Origin: Longitalea arenae
GTDB lineage: Bacteria; Bacteroidota; Bacteroidia; Chitinophagales; Chitinophagaceae
Direction of reading: 5' to 3'
Length of the DNA: 64,000 bases
Assembly: GCF_016924755.1 (NCBI RefSeq)
Contig: NZ_JAFFJX010000004.1
Coordinates: 248,001 to 312,000 of the forward strand
How positions within the stretch are numbered: position 1 is the first letter of the stretch; each line of letters begins with the position of its first letter. Shown here one piece after another: positions 7,207 to 16,210 of the stretch. A program made the translations under genes and the position numbers. The notes beneath the pieces are model-generated. The model was not told where the DNA came from. It saw nothing but the letters and a program-made list of their open reading frames with translations, and did no database searches.

Positions 7207-8196
7207 TTAACCTCCGATGGTGATCATGCTGCGGTTCTGGATGGCGCTGGCTTCCAGGCGTTCGAAATCGGTACTTAGTTGTCCGCCCAACTCCCTGGCC
7301 TTTGCATGAATGCTCTGCCGGATCAGGGGCATGATATCGCCCCCGTTTCTTAAGGTGCCAAGCAGATCTGTCTCTTCTTTTGAAAAAAGGCAGTTTTTCA
7401 TTTTACCATCTGCTGTGAGGCGCATCCGGTTGCAGGTGCTGCAGAAGGGAGCGCTCATCGTACTGATGACGGCAAAGCTTCCGGCATGGCCGGGCACCAT
7501 ATATTTCTTAGCGGTATCGTTCAATTCATCTTTCAGGCGGATGAAGGAATATTCGGCTTCAACGATCTGCAGGATCTGCTGCCAGGTAAGCACTTTATTG
7601 CTCGTCCACCGGTTACCCTGGAAGGGCATGAACTCAATAAAGCGTACATGCACAGGCGTGTTTTTCGTCCAGGCAACAAAGTCATTGATCTCCTGCTCAT
7701 TGAAATCCTTCATCACTACTACATTCACTTTGGCGCGAATGTCGTTTTCGAGCAGGAGGTGAATATTGTCGTATACGCGCTGAAACTGATCGCGGCGGGT
7801 GATGAGCTGAAATTTATCGGCTTGTAAGGTATCCAGGCTTACATTGAGTGAGCTGATGCCTGCCTGTTTCAGCGTAGGTATAAATTCATGCAGGCGGGCG
7901 CCATTGGTAGTAAGCGTTAAGGTAACAGGCAGTTTCGACAGGGCAAGTATGATGTCGGCAGCATCTTTCCGTACCAGCGGTTCGCCACCGGTTAACCGGA
8001 TCTTTTTCACCCCCATACTTACAAATGTTTTCGCGATGGCTTCTATTTCAAACGCCTGCATCAGTTTGGAAGCGGGCGTAAATTCGTATTCCTCTTCAGG
8101 CATACAATAAAAGCAGCGAAAATTACAATTATCGGTCAATGAGATCCGTAAATAATCGTGCACCCTGTTAAACTGATCAATTATCATTTCCTGCAT
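7207..8196 (-). CDS. moaA: GTP 3',8-cyclase MoaA (radical SAM)
   Basis: 329 residues. The N-terminal radical-SAM cluster is C24-x3-C28-x2-C31 (DNCNFRCFYC). The second C-terminal cluster, specific to MoaA, uses C252, C255 and C269 (FCSTCNRMRL..NCLF). 'RLTGGEPLVRKD' is the SAM-binding GGEP motif. The protein ends in Gly-Gly (ITIGG), the conserved tail needed for activity. It converts GTP to 3',8-cyclo-GTP, the first committed step of cofactor synthesis. Start codon ATG at 8196; an ATG three codons in is possible. It leads the tightly packed moaA-moeA pair. Confidence 0.95.
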   Translation of the reverse strand: MQEMIIDQFNRVHDYLRISLTDNCNFRCFYCMPEEEYEFTPASKLMQAFEIEAIAKTFVSMGVKKIRLTGGEPLVRKDAADIILALSKLPVTLTLTTNGARLHEFIPTLKQAGISSLNVSLDTLQADKFQLITRRDQFQRVYDNIHLLLENDIRAKVNVVVMKDFNEQEINDFVAWTKNTPVHVRFIEFMPFQGNRWTSNKVLTWQQILQIVEAEYSFIRLKDELNDTAKKYMVPGHAGSFAVISTMSAPFCSTCNRMRLTADGKMKNCLFSKEETDLLGTLRNGGDIMPLIRQSIHAKARELGGQLSTDFERLEASAIQNRSMITIGG

Positions 8197-8220
8197 TGGT
8201 TGAGTAGTAAAATTAAGTTA

Positions 8221-8252
8221 ACTAGTTGACAAGTTCACTAGTTAACAAGTTC
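8221..8252. repeat. 16-bp tandem duplication
   Basis: ACTAGTTGACAAGTTC (8221-8236) is followed directly by ACTAGTTAACAAGTTC (8237-8252), 15/16 identical, in the gap upstream of moaA. Confidence 0.8.
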
Positions 8253-8379
8253 AAATAGTTAGGCTTGCTACAGATTTTTGGCTTTATGCAAAATAGCTGC
8301 TTAGCCTCCCGTGAAAGTGCCAATTCCGCCAACTCATTAAATTCCACCACTTTGTCAACCCGTTAACTGGCACACGATA

Positions 8380-8991
8380 TTAACTTTTCAATTTTTCCAT
8401 TAACGCTTCATATTCTCCCACCGTATCGATATCGATATTTCCTTGCGGAAATAACACTTCAGCGGTATTGCCGGGATTTGCCTTTATCAATTGTTTTGCA
8501 CCTGTGTCGCCCTGTAGATCAAGCAGTTGCGCGAACAAGGTGCTATCAAACAAAGCCGGGATGCCCAGGGTGCCGGCATAGGCGCTGGCCACAATGGGTT
8601 TACCGGTGTTTTGCCGTTCATTGATCAGCTCCAGCAATAATTCCGGGCTTACAAAGGGTTGATCGCATACCATAAAGATCACCTGGTCAGGTGCTGGCGT
8701 GCGGTTCAGCAAGGTTTGCAAACCACAGCGGATGGAGGAGGCGATCCCCTCTTGCCAATCGGGATTGTACACGATCTTCGCTTTGCCGGCGTCTATTGCG
8801 CTGGCCAGGCTTTCTGCATTGGCGCCGGTGACCACCACCGGGTTTGTGGTGACAGCCAAAGCCGTTTCTACAGCGTGCCGCAAGAGCGTGCTTCCCTGCC
8901 AGGGCAATAACTGTTTCGGCTGGCCTAAACGCGTAGATGCTCCTGCGGCGAGAATTACGATATCGGTATGGAAGATTGTCATAGGCCTCAA
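8380..8991 (-). CDS. mocA: Molybdenum cofactor cytidylyltransferase-like NTP transferase
   Basis: 203 residues. The nucleotidyltransferase signature is 'VILAAGASTRLGQPKQLLPWQG' near the N-terminus, followed by 'PVVVTGANAESL', 'NPDWQEGIASSIRCGLQ' and 'VIFMVCDQPFVSPELL'. This matches the MocA/MobA-like group (PF12804). The hydroxylase encoded nearby belongs to a family that carries the cytosine dinucleotide form of the cofactor, so CTP-dependent addition (MocA) is more likely than GTP-dependent (MobA), but the two cannot be separated with certainty by eye. Start is the ATG at 8991; the in-frame ATG at 8982 is equally plausible. Confidence 0.82.
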   Translation of the reverse strand: MRPMTIFHTDIVILAAGASTRLGQPKQLLPWQGSTLLRHAVETALAVTTNPVVVTGANAESLASAIDAGKAKIVYNPDWQEGIASSIRCGLQTLLNRTPAPDQVIFMVCDQPFVSPELLLELINERQNTGKPIVASAYAGTLGIPALFDSTLFAQLLDLQGDTGAKQLIKANPGNTAEVLFPQGNIDIDTVGEYEALMEKLKS

Positions 8992-9763
8992 GCTCCTGAA
9001 GAGGGATTCAGCCCTCTTAACGGGAAGCTTTTATTTTTTTGGTTAATGTAAATTGATTGCTGCGCTTACCTTACTTCTTTTATACTGCGTATGGTTTAAT
9101 GTCCCACTTTAAAGCCCTGAACCCGACCTTCCGGTCAATTTTTTTACTTCAACAGTTCTATTAATGAATTTGATCACTTTTTTGTTGAGATTATGATTAA
9201 TTTTTACCGATATGATCTCTCTTTTGTCAAATTCAGGATTACTTTTTGTGAATTCGATCGATTACCTGTCGAATTCATATTTCCTTTTCGGGAATTTCTC
9301 AAACTGTTCACCACTTCAGCGACCGCATTAGCGAATTGGTGCAACCGTTTTTCGAATTGGTTAGTCGGTTAACCGGATTGCGTCCAACTTCTTTCGTAGC
9401 AGCTGGCACTTTTGGTAAAGCAGAAGGCACATTGTTCATATAGCCATCTCTTTTTATGAAAGTAAATCATGAATTGGCCGTATCAATAACTAATATCTTC
9501 CAATGAGCCGGAGATATTACCTGATAAATACTCCATTCAGCAAACTGATAACTGAACTCGCAAAATAAATAGCTCAAATCGCATAAAGTAAAGCGCAATT
9601 ACAATAAAGCAGCGCTCAAGATCTAAAATATACACTTCAATGCGATATAATAGAACCAAGGATCACCTGATTGGCCATTCATTTCAGCCAACAGACCATT
9701 GCCTTTTTGCCAATTGCCTGTTGCTTATTGCCCCATTCACCCTTGACCATCCACCAATGCCCC
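8992..9763. other. Long intergenic region without a recognisable gene
   Basis: About 770 bp between the mocA-like and xdhC genes. No ORF with coding character is seen. The sequence is AT-rich, with recurrent GAATTC/GAATTG words (about 9250-9360) and, near 9660-9765, degenerate CCATTGCC/CAATTGCC iterations like those at 340-405. Possible decayed sequence or long leader; nothing more can be supported. Confidence 0.5.
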
Positions 9764-10924
9764 CTAATCACCAAGCTTCACTTCCTCGATCTCCTTCTCC
9801 ACCCGGGGATGAATGGTATCAGCACTATTCCGTAGCGATTCACCGGTTCTGCCGGCAATAACGGCTTTAATCTCTGCAACGATGGACAATGCGATCTCCT
9901 CAGCATTTTCGGCACCGATGTTCAGGCCAACCGGACCAAATACCGCTGCCATTTGTGCCGGCGTTGGTTCAATGCCTTCGGCCTTTAATTCATCGAGCAT
10001 CCGCACCAGTTTTTTACGCGGGCCCAGCATGCCAATATAGGGTAAACCCCGGTTGAGCAATTGCCGGAACAGTTTCAGGTCATAATTATAATTATGGGTC
10101 ATCAGCACAAATACCGTTTGAGCATCTACGGTAACCTGCTCAATTACCTGATCGGGTTTGGCCACCAGCACCCGGGTAGCCGTGGGAAACCGGGCTGCTG
10201 TTGCATAGGCCGGCCGGCCATCGGCTACGGTTACCTGCCAGCCGAGTACATGCGCCATTTGCGCCACCGGTATGGCATCATTACCTGCGCCAATGATGAC
10301 CACCGACACAGCAGGTTTTATCAGTTCAATAAAGGCCGTGAATTGTTTTCCTTCCGCTACATATGTTTTTGTGGCCGACACCTGGTTGATGAAAGCAGTT
10401 TTAGCATCCGTTGCAATGGCCTTTTGCAGGGCTTCATTGCTTAAACGTGCGGAAACTGTTCCACCAGGTAATTGCAGCAAACAGGTGCCGGGCTGCACTT
10501 CGCGCCGGTCGTTCAATGAGAACAGCATGACCAGCACGGCATGTTGGCGCTGGGCGTTGATGTCCTTTAATAATTGAATGGGATTATCAGGCCGGCCCGG
10601 TACGATCGGTTCTATAACAATATGTATAATGCCTTCGCAGCCTAGTCCAACCCCTAATTTCGCATCGTCTTCATCCGTTGTATCGTAAGTCACCAGCATG
10701 GGTTGCTGTTGCGCCATTACGAGCAGGGCCTTGCGCAAGGCATCGCCTTCCAGGCAACCACCGCTGATAGCTCCGGTGAGTTGTCCATCCTGGGTAATTA
10801 ACATGCGCGCCCCCGGACGGCGATAGGAAGAACCCTGTACATGCACTACTGTAGCCAGCGCTGTTTGTTTGCCCTGCTGCTGCGCTTCCTCAAAGGCCTG
10901 TATGATGGCCTGTATTTCTTTCAT
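9764..10924 (-). CDS. xdhC: XdhC/CoxI family molybdenum cofactor insertion chaperone
   Basis: 386 residues. The N-terminal XdhC/CoxI domain shows 'ALATVVHVQGSSYRRPGARMLI', 'GAISGGCLEGDA' and 'LGVGLGCEGIIHIVIEP'. The C-terminal Rossmann domain has 'VVIIGAGNDAIPVAQMAHVLGWQVTVADGRPAYA', 'VFVLMTHNYNYDLKLF', 'YIGMLGPRKK' and a 'GPVGLNIGAENAEEIALSIVAEI' ending. XdhC-type proteins bind the mature cofactor, promote its sulfuration, and hand it to xanthine-oxidase-family enzymes. It is transcribed divergently from the IorAB-like hydroxylase, supporting a dedicated chaperone-client relation. Confidence 0.92.
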   Translation of the reverse strand: MKEIQAIIQAFEEAQQQGKQTALATVVHVQGSSYRRPGARMLITQDGQLTGAISGGCLEGDALRKALLVMAQQQPMLVTYDTTDEDDAKLGVGLGCEGIIHIVIEPIVPGRPDNPIQLLKDINAQRQHAVLVMLFSLNDRREVQPGTCLLQLPGGTVSARLSNEALQKAIATDAKTAFINQVSATKTYVAEGKQFTAFIELIKPAVSVVIIGAGNDAIPVAQMAHVLGWQVTVADGRPAYATAARFPTATRVLVAKPDQVIEQVTVDAQTVFVLMTHNYNYDLKLFRQLLNRGLPYIGMLGPRKKLVRMLDELKAEGIEPTPAQMAAVFGPVGLNIGAENAEEIALSIVAEIKAVIAGRTGESLRNSADTIHPRVEKEIEEVKLGD

Positions 10925-11197
10925 GTGCTAATTTTAATTTCTTTTTTAGCCACCTGGAATTCGCCATAAAAATTTGCTGCGCTTCTGCCGTCAATTTGCC
11001 CGAAAATTTTTTGGCTCATTTCATGTAAACTGATTTATATCTATGGCAATTATATTAAAGTTACAACAGTTGGTACACATATTTTTATGCAAATTCGACC
11101 AACGGCGTTGGGCATAATTCCATAGCCATTAGAATAATATTTGAGAACCCGCATGTTCAATATCGTACCTTAACATTCTCTTAAATCACCCAATTTT

Positions 11198-11680
11198 ATG
11201 GCTTCCTACAAACTCAGTATCAACGGCACTACGCATGCTGTAGAAGCTGATCCGAAAATGCCCCTGCTGTGGGTCTTGCGCGATCTCTTAAATTTAACTG
11301 GAACCAAATATGGTTGTGGTATGGCCCAGTGCGGCGCCTGCACGGTGCATCTCAACGGCAATGCCATCCGCAGCTGCTCTATGCCCGTTTCCGCAGTAGG
11401 TAATCAGAAGATCACGACCATTGAAGGTTTGAGTACCGATAATTCACATGCCGTGCAGCAAGCCTGGCTGGCCGAGCAGGTACCCCAGTGCGGTTATTGC
11501 CAAACGGGGCAGATCATGTCGGCAGCAGCCTTGTTAAAGCGCAATCCAAACCCCAGCGACCGGGACATCGATATCGCCATGCAGGGAAATATCTGCCGCT
11601 GCGGCACCTATCCCCGCATCCGTAAAGCGATCCATAAAGCAGCCGCTCTGATGAAACAGCCACCGGCAAAAGGTTTCTGA
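11198..11680 (+). CDS. iorA: Molybdenum hydroxylase small subunit, two [2Fe-2S] clusters (IorA-like)
   Basis: 160 residues. The plant-ferredoxin-type cluster uses C40, C45, C48 and C60 ([15 protein letters not shown]). The second, alpha-helical cluster uses C98, C101, C133 and C135 ([21 protein letters not shown]). This two-cluster layout without a FAD domain is that of isoquinoline 1-oxidoreductase-type small subunits, which pass electrons from the molybdenum subunit to an external acceptor. It lacks its own signal peptide, consistent with export as a passenger of the Tat-signal-bearing large subunit encoded 66 bp downstream. The physiological substrate is unknown; the symbol reflects family likeness only. 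Confidence 0.9.
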   Translation: MASYKLSINGTTHAVEADPKMPLLWVLRDLLNLTGTKYGCGMAQCGACTVHLNGNAIRSCSMPVSAVGNQKITTIEGLSTDNSHAVQQAWLAEQVPQCGYCQTGQIMSAAALLKRNPNPSDRDIDIAMQGNICRCGTYPRIRKAIHKAAALMKQPPAKGF

Positions 11681-11746
11681 ACCTGCTGCATGCAACCTTT
11701 TCTTCCGTTCTCCGATGAAGCTTCGACCTGTTAAATCAAACTTGTT

Positions 11747-13906
11747 ATGCAATCAAAAAATTCCATCAACCGCCGCGCTTTCCTGAAACTAAGCAGTTTT
11801 ACCAGCGCCGCGCTCACTATAGGGTTTTACTTTCCTGCCCTTGCAGAAGAAAGTACCATTATGACTGCTGAAACCGCAGAAAACCTGGGCATTCCCCTGA
11901 ATGCATTTATTTCTATCGATAAAACCGGAAAAGTATTCATCCTGAACCACCGGTCAGAAATGGGACAGGGCTCATTCCAGGCCGTGCCGCAGATGATCGC
12001 AGAAGAACTGGAAGTATCGCTCGACGATGTGGAGATCGCCTTTGCACCCGGCCATCAAACCAAATATGGCAACCAGATCACCGGTGGCAGTTCTACCGTA
12101 CGGGGCGCCTATAAACATTTGCTAAGAACTGGCGCCACTGCCCGTGAAATGTTGCTGGAAGCCGCTGCCAAAAAATGGACGGTGCCGAAAGAAGAATGTT
12201 ATGCGCTGAACGGCGCCGTCATTCACCGCCCTTCCAATAAAAAGCTCGGTTATGGTGAACTGGTAGAAGAAGCCGCAAAACTTACGCCGCCGAAAACCGT
12301 TCCACTAAAAGAAAGAAAAGATTACAAGATCATCGGCAAGCCATTGCCCCGGCAGGACAATGCTGATAAAATAAATGGCAAAGCGATATTTGGCCTTGAT
12401 AAAAAATTACCCGGTATGTTATATGCCGTGGTAGAACGCAGTCCGCACTTCCTGGGAAAAGTGAAACATGTTGACGACAGTGCCGTACGGTCAATGCCCG
12501 GGGTAAAACATGTTATCAAAGTGCAAATGCCGGTTTTCGATACGATCAGGGAAGGTATAGCCATTGTTGCCGATAATACCTGGGCCGCCATGCAGGCCCG
12601 CAAGGCATTGAAAGTGGAATGGGATACGTCGGGGTTTGAACACCTGGATACGGCCGGTTTATACACCCGCATGAAGGAAGATCTGAAAAAGCCGGGTTTG
12701 TCGCAACGTACCGGTGGCCATTTTGAAGCTGCTTTCGGCAAAGCAGCGAAGAAACTGGAAGCCGTATACGAAACCCCATACGAAGCGCATGCCTGTATGG
12801 AGCCACTGAATTGTATAGCCGATGTAAAAGGCGATCAGGTAACGATCTATGGTCCTATCCAGGGACCCGACTGGATCCAACGCGACCTGGCCGACCGGTT
12901 AAAGCTGCCCATGGAGAATATTACTGTGCACATGACCTTTTTAGGCGGTGGTTTTGGCAGAAAAGCATTTACCGATTATACTACCGAAGCGGCCCTGATC
13001 TCAAAAGAAATAAAAGCGCCTGTGCAGGTAGTGTGGACGCGCGAGGATGATATGACACAGGGACCTTTCCGCCCTGGTGCGGTATACGAATGCAAGGCCG
13101 GCTTGAACCAGGGCCGCATTGCCGCTTTTCAAACCAAAATGGCTGCCCAGAATATGGGGCACCAGTGGCCAAAGGCCGATAAAAGCAGTTATAACGACAG
13201 CACCACGGAAGGACTTTCAGAAGCTTTTATTAATGGCATTGAACATTACAGTTTCGCCGATATCCCTACCGACTCAACGATCCCCGTTATGTGGTGGCGG
13301 TCGGTGTATTCTTCTACCAATGGCTTTGCCTACGAAAGCTTTATGGATGAACTGGCCATTGCCGCTGAAAAAGATCCGCTCGATTTCCGGCGCCAGCACC
13401 TGCGCGAAGAACGTTATGCGGCATTGATAGATATGCTGGAAGAAAAGACCGGCTGGAGATCGAGGGCCAAAAATTCCGGCTGGGGCGTTGCCATCACCGA
13501 GTGTTTTAAAAGTGTAGTGGGTGAAGCGGTGAAAGTTTCGCGCCAGGCAGATGGTAAATTGAAAATAGACCGGATAGTAGCCGTAATGGATTGTGGCTGG
13601 TATGTAAATCCTGATATCATCAGGGCGCAGGTTGAAGGCAGTATCGTAATGGCCCTGGGCGCCGCCACTACCCATGAGACTCATTTTGCCGACGGCAAAG
13701 CTGTTGAAACCAATTTTCATCAATACCAGATGCCTCGTATAAACGATGTGCCCGATATTGAGGTATATATTATGGAGAATGAAGAAAAACCCGGTGGTGT
13801 TGGTGAACCAGGTCTGCCACCTTTTGCCCCGGCCCTGTGCAATGCAATTTTCGATCTTACCGGAAAACGGATCCGGAAATTGCCGTTCAATATGAAAGAG
13901 ATCTAA
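11747..13906 (+). CDS. iorB: Molybdenum hydroxylase large subunit, molybdopterin-binding, Tat-exported (IorB-like)
   Basis: 719 residues. A twin-arginine signal 'NRRAFLKLSS' (residues about 7-16) precedes a hydrophobic stretch ending PALAEE, so the folded, cofactor-loaded enzyme goes to the periplasm. Cofactor-binding segments include 'GGSSTVRGAYKHL', 'LGGGFGRKAF' and 'WWRSVYSSTNGFAYESF'. The catalytic Glu of the xanthine oxidase family is E687 in 'GGVGEPGLPPFAPA'. The length and the aldehyde-oxidase/xanthine-dehydrogenase-like domain order match IorB-type proteins. With IorA it should hydroxylate an aldehyde or N-heterocycle, but the substrate cannot be read from sequence. The cofactor genes next door presumably serve it. 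Confidence 0.92.
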   Translation: MQSKNSINRRAFLKLSSFTSAALTIGFYFPALAEESTIMTAETAENLGIPLNAFISIDKTGKVFILNHRSEMGQGSFQAVPQMIAEELEVSLDDVEIAFAPGHQTKYGNQITGGSSTVRGAYKHLLRTGATAREMLLEAAAKKWTVPKEECYALNGAVIHRPSNKKLGYGELVEEAAKLTPPKTVPLKERKDYKIIGKPLPRQDNADKINGKAIFGLDKKLPGMLYAVVERSPHFLGKVKHVDDSAVRSMPGVKHVIKVQMPVFDTIREGIAIVADNTWAAMQARKALKVEWDTSGFEHLDTAGLYTRMKEDLKKPGLSQRTGGHFEAAFGKAAKKLEAVYETPYEAHACMEPLNCIADVKGDQVTIYGPIQGPDWIQRDLADRLKLPMENITVHMTFLGGGFGRKAFTDYTTEAALISKEIKAPVQVVWTREDDMTQGPFRPGAVYECKAGLNQGRIAAFQTKMAAQNMGHQWPKADKSSYNDSTTEGLSEAFINGIEHYSFADIPTDSTIPVMWWRSVYSSTNGFAYESFMDELAIAAEKDPLDFRRQHLREERYAALIDMLEEKTGWRSRAKNSGWGVAITECFKSVVGEAVKVSRQADGKLKIDRIVAVMDCGWYVNPDIIRAQVEGSIVMALGAATTHETHFADGKAVETNFHQYQMPRINDVPDIEVYIMENEEKPGGVGEPGLPPFAPALCNAIFDLTGKRIRKLPFNMKEI

Positions 13907-13907
13907 T

Positions 13908-14075
13908 GCAGGTTCCAGGTTACAGGTTTCAGGTTGCAGGTTTCAGGTTGCAGGGTTGCATGATACCAGGTTTCCGGCCTCTGGTTCACCAGCCACTGAA
14001 TATCGAGCTGACCGATACAGTAAGTCACCCTTGATATTTTGCCCGGTAACAGGTAACTGGTAACCGGTAACTGCA
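13908..14075. repeat. Two short-unit repeat tracts downstream of iorB
   Basis: From about 13908 to 13957, units such as CAGGTTTCAGGTTG (7-bp steps) repeat; from about 14044 to 14075 GGTAAC/GGTAACTG steps repeat. They fill most of the 353-bp gap to the next gene. The rest (14076-14225) shows no gene. Confidence 0.7.
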
Positions 14076-14226
14076 TTGTGCTGCTGCCTGTAACTTGTTA
14101 CCATTGTGTTTTCCGCAAAATAAACAGCAAGTATGGGTCATTGAAAGTCAGCCTACATTAAAATTACCATCAATATGACACTACCACTCATATGGGTAAT
14201 TTAATATGCCTGTTTAAAATAACATA

Positions 14227-14234
14227 TATCTTTG
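14227..14234 (+). promoter_or_regulatory. Candidate -7 box (TATCTTTG) of the GH109-like gene
   Basis: TATCTTTG fits the Bacteroidota -7 consensus TANNTTTG and lies 25 bp before the GTG start. An upstream TTTA at 14200-14203 (23-bp spacing) is a weak match to the -33 TTTG. Confidence 0.4.
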
Positions 14235-14259
14235 CGGCATTATTTACGAAACCTGACTC

Positions 14260-15450
14260 GTGAAAACCCCTCAACCAACTACTGCCGCCCGCAGACAGTT
14301 TATTAAAAATGTTGCCCTGCTGGCTCCTGCTGTTACTTTATTTCCGTCGTGGTTAACCGCTTCCACCGGTTCCCGTTTGCGTTTAGCGTTTATTGGAACA
14401 GGTGCCTGGGGCCGTACTTACCTGGAAACAGCGCTGCTGCACAAAGACATTGAAGTAATCGCCATTGGCGAGCATGACCTGGCCGCATTGCAGGCAACCA
14501 AAGAATTATTTCAACGAAAGCGTTTGACACTTCCTGCCTTTTACGAGGAAGGCAATTCCGCTTACGAGGCGTTGCTTTCCCGCCCTGATATTGATGCGGT
14601 GATCATCGGCACTCCCTGGTTTACCCATTATGAAATTGCAAAGGCTGCTTTACTGGCCGGAAAACACGTGGCCTGCGGCCCCATCATGGGCAGTACGGTA
14701 GAAGAGCATTGGGATATCGTGAACATCAGTAAGCAAAGCGGCAAACAATATATTACGCTCGATGAATTAAGCTATCGCCGCGACCTGCTAGCTATTCAGG
14801 AAATGGTAAAGGTTGGCGAATTAGGCGAACTGCAATCCATTCATGCGGGCGCCGCTTATGCCAGTTTGAACAAAACCAATGAACACAAGCTGCCTTATGC
14901 CTTGTATCCGGCAACCGCAACGGCGCAATTGCTGGGCATTTCAGCAAACAATCCCTACGTATCGCTGCGTGTACAGCAACAATTGCAGGATTATGTGATC
15001 ACTAAGACAAACGCCAAAAGCGGCCGCTTATACGTTGCGAATGGACTCGTAAACACGATCCGCCTGCATGCCGGGCAGGGTCAAACGGTTTATCTGCAAT
15101 CAAATGCGCCTACCGGTCAGCCCTTTTCAACCGGCTTCCGGTTACAGGCCACCGGCGGCAGCTGGATGGATATTTCCAGAACCGTTCGGCTTACCGGGGC
15201 AAGCACTGCCAGCATCGATCTGAAAGATAAATTTCCTGCAACCGATCAACAGTTACACCGGTATAAGCAATTGCCTGGTCATGAATCTGCAGCCCTGGCG
15301 CTGCATGATTTCGTAAAAGCCGTTTCGGCGCCTGCCACTGGTCATTTACCGGTTTGTACAGCAGCAACGAACAGCGTGATAGGCGTTTTGGCCAAACTGT
15401 CGGCACAGCAAGATGGCGCTACTATTGAGTTTCCAAATTTCTATATATAA
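14260..15450 (+). CDS. Gfo/Idh/MocA-fold protein, GH109-like, Tat signal
   Basis: 396 residues from a GTG start. A Tat-like signal (R11-R12 in ARRQFIKN, then a hydrophobic run) points to periplasmic export, as in GH109 glycosidases, which retain NAD(H) and use a redox-assisted mechanism. The Rossmann motif is G46-T-G48-A-W-G51. The usual 'GKHVxxEKP' segment reads 'GKHVACGPIMGSTVEEHWD': the catalytic-type Lys of oxidoreductases is absent, which is also the case in GH109 proteins. 'ITLDELSYRRDLLAIQEMVKVGELGELQSIHAGAAY' matches the conserved second half of that group. It is shorter than typical GH109 enzymes (about 450 residues), so substrate and even activity are uncertain. It stands alone. Confidence 0.7.
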   Translation: MKTPQPTTAARRQFIKNVALLAPAVTLFPSWLTASTGSRLRLAFIGTGAWGRTYLETALLHKDIEVIAIGEHDLAALQATKELFQRKRLTLPAFYEEGNSAYEALLSRPDIDAVIIGTPWFTHYEIAKAALLAGKHVACGPIMGSTVEEHWDIVNISKQSGKQYITLDELSYRRDLLAIQEMVKVGELGELQSIHAGAAYASLNKTNEHKLPYALYPATATAQLLGISANNPYVSLRVQQQLQDYVITKTNAKSGRLYVANGLVNTIRLHAGQGQTVYLQSNAPTGQPFSTGFRLQATGGSWMDISRTVRLTGASTASIDLKDKFPATDQQLHRYKQLPGHESAALALHDFVKAVSAPATGHLPVCTAATNSVIGVLAKLSAQQDGATIEFPNFYI

Positions 15451-15579
15451 TTCGAACGCAAGCTCCGCCAAAAGCGGACAAGGATACACAAAACGCAATA
15501 GACCTTCGGATCAAAAAGGGCGTTCGGTGTTCCGCAGTATCGTTCAGCATTTTTAGATAACTTTTAAATTTTAAGGAAC

Positions 15580-16173
15580 ATGGATAATCCGTTAATAGCA
15601 CAGATCAATTTATTCGGCGGCAATTTTGCACCAAGAAGCTGGGCTTTCTGCCAGGGCCAGCTATTGTCAATAGCCCAAAATACCGCGCTGTTCTCCCTGC
15701 TGGGAACCACTTATGGCGGCAACGGCCAAACCACTTTTGCATTACCTGACCTGCGCGGCCGTGTTCCTATCGGTACTGGCCAGGGCCCCGGTTTGCCTAA
15801 TTACACCCAGGGCGAGATGGCTGGTACGCCAACGACGACCCTGCTGATCACCAATATGCCTGCACATAACCATACCGCCAGCGGTAATACCTTAACGGTT
15901 TCCCTTTCAGCCAGTACAGCTGCCGGTACCACAAATATTCCCGGCAATACGGTGGTACCCGCGAAATTGCCAACCATCGGCTCGGGGCCCAGCGCCAGCA
16001 ATATTAACGGTTATGCCCCGCAGGACAATAGTGCCAGTTTTGCGGCAAGCCCTGTGAGTGGCAATATCACTACGAACATTGCAGGTGGCAGTCAGCCATT
16101 TTCAATCATGCAGCCTTATCTGGCCATGAACTATGTGATTGCGCTGGAAGGTATTTACCCAAGCAGAAACTAA
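15580..16173 (+). CDS. MdpB-type phage tail collar domain protein
   Basis: 197 residues without a signal peptide. The N-terminal 60 residues are the tail-collar signature: 'IAQINLFGGNFAPRSWAFCQGQLLSIAQNTALFSLLGTTYGG', 'TTFALPDLRGRVPIGTGQGPG'. A His-rich turn (MPAHNHTAS) and a Ser/Thr/Ala-rich beta region follow, closing with the conserved 'QPFSIMQPYLAMNYVIALEGIYPSR'. This is the 'microcystin-dependent protein' (MdpB) group, widespread in chromosomes outside prophages; its function is poorly known. No phage genes surround it. It begins a four-gene operon (gaps 37, 9 and 21 bp) ending in a T9SS type B protein and a PorP/SprF protein. Confidence 0.85.
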   Translation: MDNPLIAQINLFGGNFAPRSWAFCQGQLLSIAQNTALFSLLGTTYGGNGQTTFALPDLRGRVPIGTGQGPGLPNYTQGEMAGTPTTTLLITNMPAHNHTASGNTLTVSLSASTAAGTTNIPGNTVVPAKLPTIGSGPSASNINGYAPQDNSASFAASPVSGNITTNIAGGSQPFSIMQPYLAMNYVIALEGIYPSRN

Positions 16174-16210
16174 TACAATCGCTTTTTAGAAGCATTCATT
16201 ATACACGCAC

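Noticed and set aside
15464-15478. Small hairpin TCCGC/GCGGA after the GH109-like gene
   Set aside because: Only a 5-bp stem without a T tract; too weak to call a terminator.
15580-16173. Prophage or contractile injection system suggested by the tail-collar protein
   Set aside because: No sheath, tube, baseplate, capsid, integrase or lysis genes are nearby; MdpB-type collar proteins are common outside phages.
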